The notes below the pieces were generated by a model that made no database searches, was not told where the DNA came from, and saw only the letters and a list, made by a program, of their open reading frames with translations. Below, piece after piece: positions 60,473 to 64,000 of a stretch of 64,000 bases of DNA; the first letter of the stretch is position 1; each line of letters starts with the position of its first letter. The translations under genes and the position numbers were made by a program. The DNA comes from Ficedula albicollis. Taxonomy: Eukaryota > Chordata > Aves > Passeriformes > Muscicapidae. The DNA lies in assembly GCF_000247815.1 (NCBI RefSeq), contig NC_021677.1, forward strand, positions 10,338,803 to 10,402,802, given 5' to 3'.

Positions 60473-62815
60473 AGGGATGAGAACTTAAATTGCTCAAGCA
60501 GTTGTTTATCATTTTCATCTGGAGGCTTATAAATGGTTCAGAACAGACAGACATATATCAAAGCTGTCCAAAAATGTCCTTTCTCGTGTTATTAAAGAAA
60601 ACTTTAAACTTTGAGAGCAGAACTTAGGCTTGCACTTCAACAATCAGTGTTGCTTTTACCGATATAGAGGATGTTATGCAACTCCTGTGTGTGTGAAAGA
60701 TTTAAATGGGCTTTTTTGGTCTGTAGTCTTTCTCAGTGCTTTATTTGCCACAGCAGGAGTTGAATATACACTGGAACTATACAGAGGGCAGGTGGGTGCT
60801 CCCCAGGCGTATTCATCAGTTTGGTTCAAATCTGTGTGGCATCTACATGTTTTTGCATGTTTTCTTTCCAGATAAATATAAAAAAATCAATAACAGATGG
60901 ATCTTTCCCCTTTTCAGTAATCTATATCACAGATAAAAAGTAGATTTCTGTTTTAATAAACTGGGGTTGGGGTTTTTTTTCCAGTTGTTAGCTTAGCTCC
61001 TTACTGTGATTAAGAAATCACAGGTTATCCAAATCATTCATTTTTACGCCAACTGATGTAAAGAAAGAGGATTTATAGTCTGGCACATCCTCAGTTAAAG
61101 ATGTGACACTGTCATTGGGTTTGAGGACACTACATTCCAGACTTTAGGTGAAAACATCCGCTACTTTAACACTGTTGGAAAATATTGTCAGCAGTGAGCA
61201 CTGCACTGATTTGTGCCTTCCATCTAGACTGCACGTGGTGCTGAGTGTTAATTTCCTGCCTTAGGATAAACACCCCAGTTGCATACAAGTTCATCAAGAC
61301 TACCATCTGATAACATACATTAGCTCAAGAAGACTTTAATGGGGTTTTTAAACTCACCTATGTGGAAAGTATTTTAGTACAAAAGACTTGCTGTATAAAA
61401 CATACCCAAAGATGAAAAATATGAAAATATAGCAGACACCAGTGATTCTAATCCTGAATAGGCTTGTGAAATGGGAGAAATGAAAATTTCCATTCTCCTA
61501 ACATAAAAGCATTAAATTTTTAATACATTTTCCAGGCCTTTTAGATGTAGGGCTTAAATGAACTATGGTAATGTTATAGTTCATGAATCAGTTCACTGTG
61601 CAGAATGCTTCATTTTAGATAAATGATTATTTTTAGGCATAAAATTGCAGTGGAGTGATTTTAACCAACACACTACACTGCTCATAAGCCTACTTAAGGT
61701 TTGCTACTAGCCAATGTTGTGAAAATTTTATCTTGCTCTTAGTTGCTGTCACTCTTGGCTCTTGCTGCAGGTGAAGTTCTACAGCGTGACTGTAAGTCAC
61801 TCTGAGTAAAACAGCTTATTATTGTAAGATGAGGACTTGCAGGCAAGGAGAGGGCATCAGAAGGAACTAAAAGCTGGTGAATTCGTTTTCTGCTGTTCAA
61901 CAAAATTTTCCAAGTCTGAATTCCATCTCATCTAAAGTGCTGTCTGCTGTCCAACAACTTCCTTGTTCTGTTTCAGGAGATTCTTCCCCACCTTTTCCCT
62001 GCATGCCCAAATGCACACAGATTGCAAAACATTTCTGACAAAAAGTAGCTGAGCCTTACATCACATGTAGCTTTCTGCATGCATCAAGTATGATCATGCT
62101 TTTACTTGATGGGGAGACCTGTGTTATGTGTCTCAAATTCATTTTGAAAAAACAAATATGGATTTTCATTTCAGTATTTGTTACAGCAGCTGTGTTTTTC
62201 TGAAGTTCAGTCCAGATTTTTAATTAATATCTAAGAATATGGCCAGGTGGGTGAGGGTTTTCTTTTTCCTGTTTATTTTTTTCTCCCAGTGCTTTAAAAA
62301 TTCAGGTGTTACACAGTAAAGCTCTGATATCTGACTGTATGGCATGGTAGATCTTTTAGCAGAGCATCTTTGTATTCCTTCTCCCCTCACTATCCCATTA
62401 ATGTAAAAATCATCCCAATTTGTCTGGATTATAAAAATTTCAAAAGCACATTCTCTGTATGCTTAGTGAGGGCCTGGTAGAACTTAACAGCCAGAATGTC
62501 TGGAAGTTCTAGGTTCTACCTCCACCCTGCAAATCTCTGATCCTCTTGGCTGTTCTGTTATGGACCAAACTGCTTGTGCCACACTCTCAGCCCTGCACAT
62601 GCCTCCCTGCAAGTCTGAATGGCTCCTGGTCACCCTTGTGGAGCAGTTCCCACCTGAGCCACAGAGGTGGAGTCAGTTTTATCCTACATTTTTGTGGGGG
62701 GAAGGGCTTGGGACAAAAAGGAAGCAAAGACTTGGGTAGCAGGGAACCATTGGAATTAGGAGATGAGGCAACTGTTGGGAATAGCTGAGGAGCAGACAGG
62801 TCTGGAAGCCACCAA
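60473..62815. other. Non-coding sequence, nothing recognised
   Basis: No gene is recognised. From about 62470 the sequence becomes noticeably more GC-rich, and overlapping sense and antisense frames of about 80 codons occur (62546-62835) without splice support. Confidence 0.5.
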
Positions 62816-63571
62816 GGGAGCAGAGTTAAAGGCACTCAAATGGGAGGGTGATGGAAATCTTCTGTGTCATCTCTGTGCAGTTGTACAACTGTGAGGCAGC
62901 TTAAGCTTCCTGTTAAAGCTTCTCTTCCAAGGCCTGTGTGGAGCAGCCTGAGCACTCCTCAGTCTGTAACAATTCCTTTTGATTGGAGCCAGCTGGCCCT
63001 GCTAAGAGCTTCCTGCTCTGGCTCTTCCTGCCCCTCTCCTGGACAATGTAGGTTTGGACAGTGGGGGCCATGAGGTTTCACTTGTGTAGCTGCTGAACTC
63101 CTATAGCTCCTGGCCAAGATTAATGCTTTCTACCTGACTTGAACTAGCCTTGGCTGCAGGCTCCTTTTTTTTTTTTTTCCTTCTTCTACTTGGGAGCAGA
63201 GTTAAAGGCACTCAAATGGGAGGGTGATGGAAATCTTCTGTGTCATCTCTGTGCAGTTGTACAACTGTGAGGCAGCTTAAGCTTCCTGTTAAAGCTTCTC
63301 TTCCAAGGCCTGTGTGGAGCAGCCTGAGCACTCCTCAGTCTGTAACAATTCCTTTTGATTGGAGCCAGCTGGCCCTGCTAAGAGCTTCCTGCTCTGGCTC
63401 TTCCTGCCCCTCTCCTGGACAATGTAGGTTTGGACAGTGGGGGCCATGAGGTTTCACTTGTGTAGCTGCTGAACTCCTATAGCTCCTGGCCAAGATTAAT
63501 GCTTTCTACCTGACTTGAACTAGCCTTGGCTGCAGCCTCCTTTTTTTTTTTTTTTTTCCTTCTTCTACTTC
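62816..63571. repeat. Tandem duplication, 376-bp period x 2, GC-richer unit with a poly-T segment
   Basis: Unit 62816-63191 is repeated from 63192 to about 63571. I see one substitution (CTGCAGGCTCC/CTGCAGCCTCC) and a longer T run in the second copy (about 17 against 14). The unit is GC-richer than most of the window and includes TCTTCCTGCCCCTCTCCTGG. It is not a family I recognise. A further T run follows at 63572-63587. Identical 69-codon frames appear in both copies (62864-63073 and 63240-63449) but have no coding evidence. Confidence 0.97.
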
Positions 63572-63587
63572 TTTTTTTTTTTTTTTT

Positions 63588-64000
63588 CTTTTTAATGAGC
63601 TGTTTTTAGAGTCCTAAAATGGGCTTGAGTGACTTCAAGGCTGATGTTACATCATTCAAAAGTTTTTGCTTTTTGGCAGTCATGAGATTAGTATAATAAG
63701 CACTGTGCATGTGTATTCAGCTGCTTTGCCCTACAAACAGAGGAGTCACCTGAAGTTTTGTCATTGACAAAATATGTTGTTACTTTTTAATATTTTCAAA
63801 TATATTACTAAAAATTGATTTCAAGCTATTGTTGTAAAATGCCACTTGTGCATTTGAATCACATATGATTTGGGATTCTAACGTCTTCAGAATTACAAGC
63901 ATATTTTCCTAAATTTAAATCTTCACAGTGTTTTCTTGGCATGTTCCCCATCCTGCTCTCCTGTGACTGACAAAGTGAACTTGTCAAGGAAGTTCATATG
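63588..64000. other. Non-coding sequence, nothing recognised
   Basis: AT-rich sequence runs to the window edge with no gene or repeat recognised. Confidence 0.5.

Noticed and set aside
62864..63449. Two identical 69-codon plus-strand frames
   Set aside because: They are by-products of the 376-bp tandem duplication. There is no conserved protein feature, and the identity is at DNA level throughout the unit, not confined to the frame.
7369..63571. A CRISPR-like array or satellite family
   Set aside because: The repeated units at different loci are unrelated, mostly present only twice, and have no regular spacers; the genome is also clearly vertebrate.

Overview
The window looks like non-coding bird DNA, either intergenic or within a very large intron. 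It is AT-rich. The only interspersed elements I can name with confidence are CR1-type LINE fragments: 5'-truncated, on both strands, and ending in degenerate ATTCTGTG-like tails. That pattern is characteristic of Aves. There are no SINE arrays, no recognisable retroviral gag/pol/env, no tRNA or rRNA genes and no CRISPR. I cannot name the species, the chromosome or a resident gene.

Layout. 1-7.3 kb: unannotated AT-rich DNA, a minus-strand CR1 scrap (1334-1430), an unassigned CpG-bearing segment (3575-3991) and a long plus-strand CR1 3' end (5191-5796). 7.3-18.3 kb: six local direct duplications and a minus-strand CR1 (13519-13756). 18.3-26.2 kb: almost featureless, with simple AT, T and A tracts. 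26.2-39.2 kb: six more duplications, an old sauropsid-type repeat fragment (33060-33165), a plus-strand CR1 (34517-35070) and a weak minus-strand exon candidate (35902-36128). 39.2-54.4 kb: sparse, with a CR1 tail duplicated at 43984-44097. 54.4-63.6 kb: the most rearranged part, with a 236-bp duplication, a dense cluster at 58.45-60.47 kb around a CR1, one exon-like segment (59933-60121) and a 376-bp duplication near the right end.

No complete protein-coding gene is visible. The longest ATG-initiated reading frames are about 130-150 codons, have no family resemblance I recognise, and mostly lie over repeats or lack splice context. The best exon candidate is 59933-60121 on the plus strand: 189 bp, phase 0-0, flanked by AG and GTAAGC, with a well-placed internal ATG.

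The most notable feature is about 21 separate, unrelated, mostly two-copy head-to-tail duplications with periods of roughly 20-376 bp. Copies are usually 95-100% identical and usually abut directly. Each locus has its own sequence, so this is not a transposon family. It points to a recurrent local duplication process, or else to a systematic assembly artefact such as unmerged allelic or overlapping contig ends. Several copy pairs differ at CpG sites, which fits germline divergence (paralogous or allelic) better than sequencing error.
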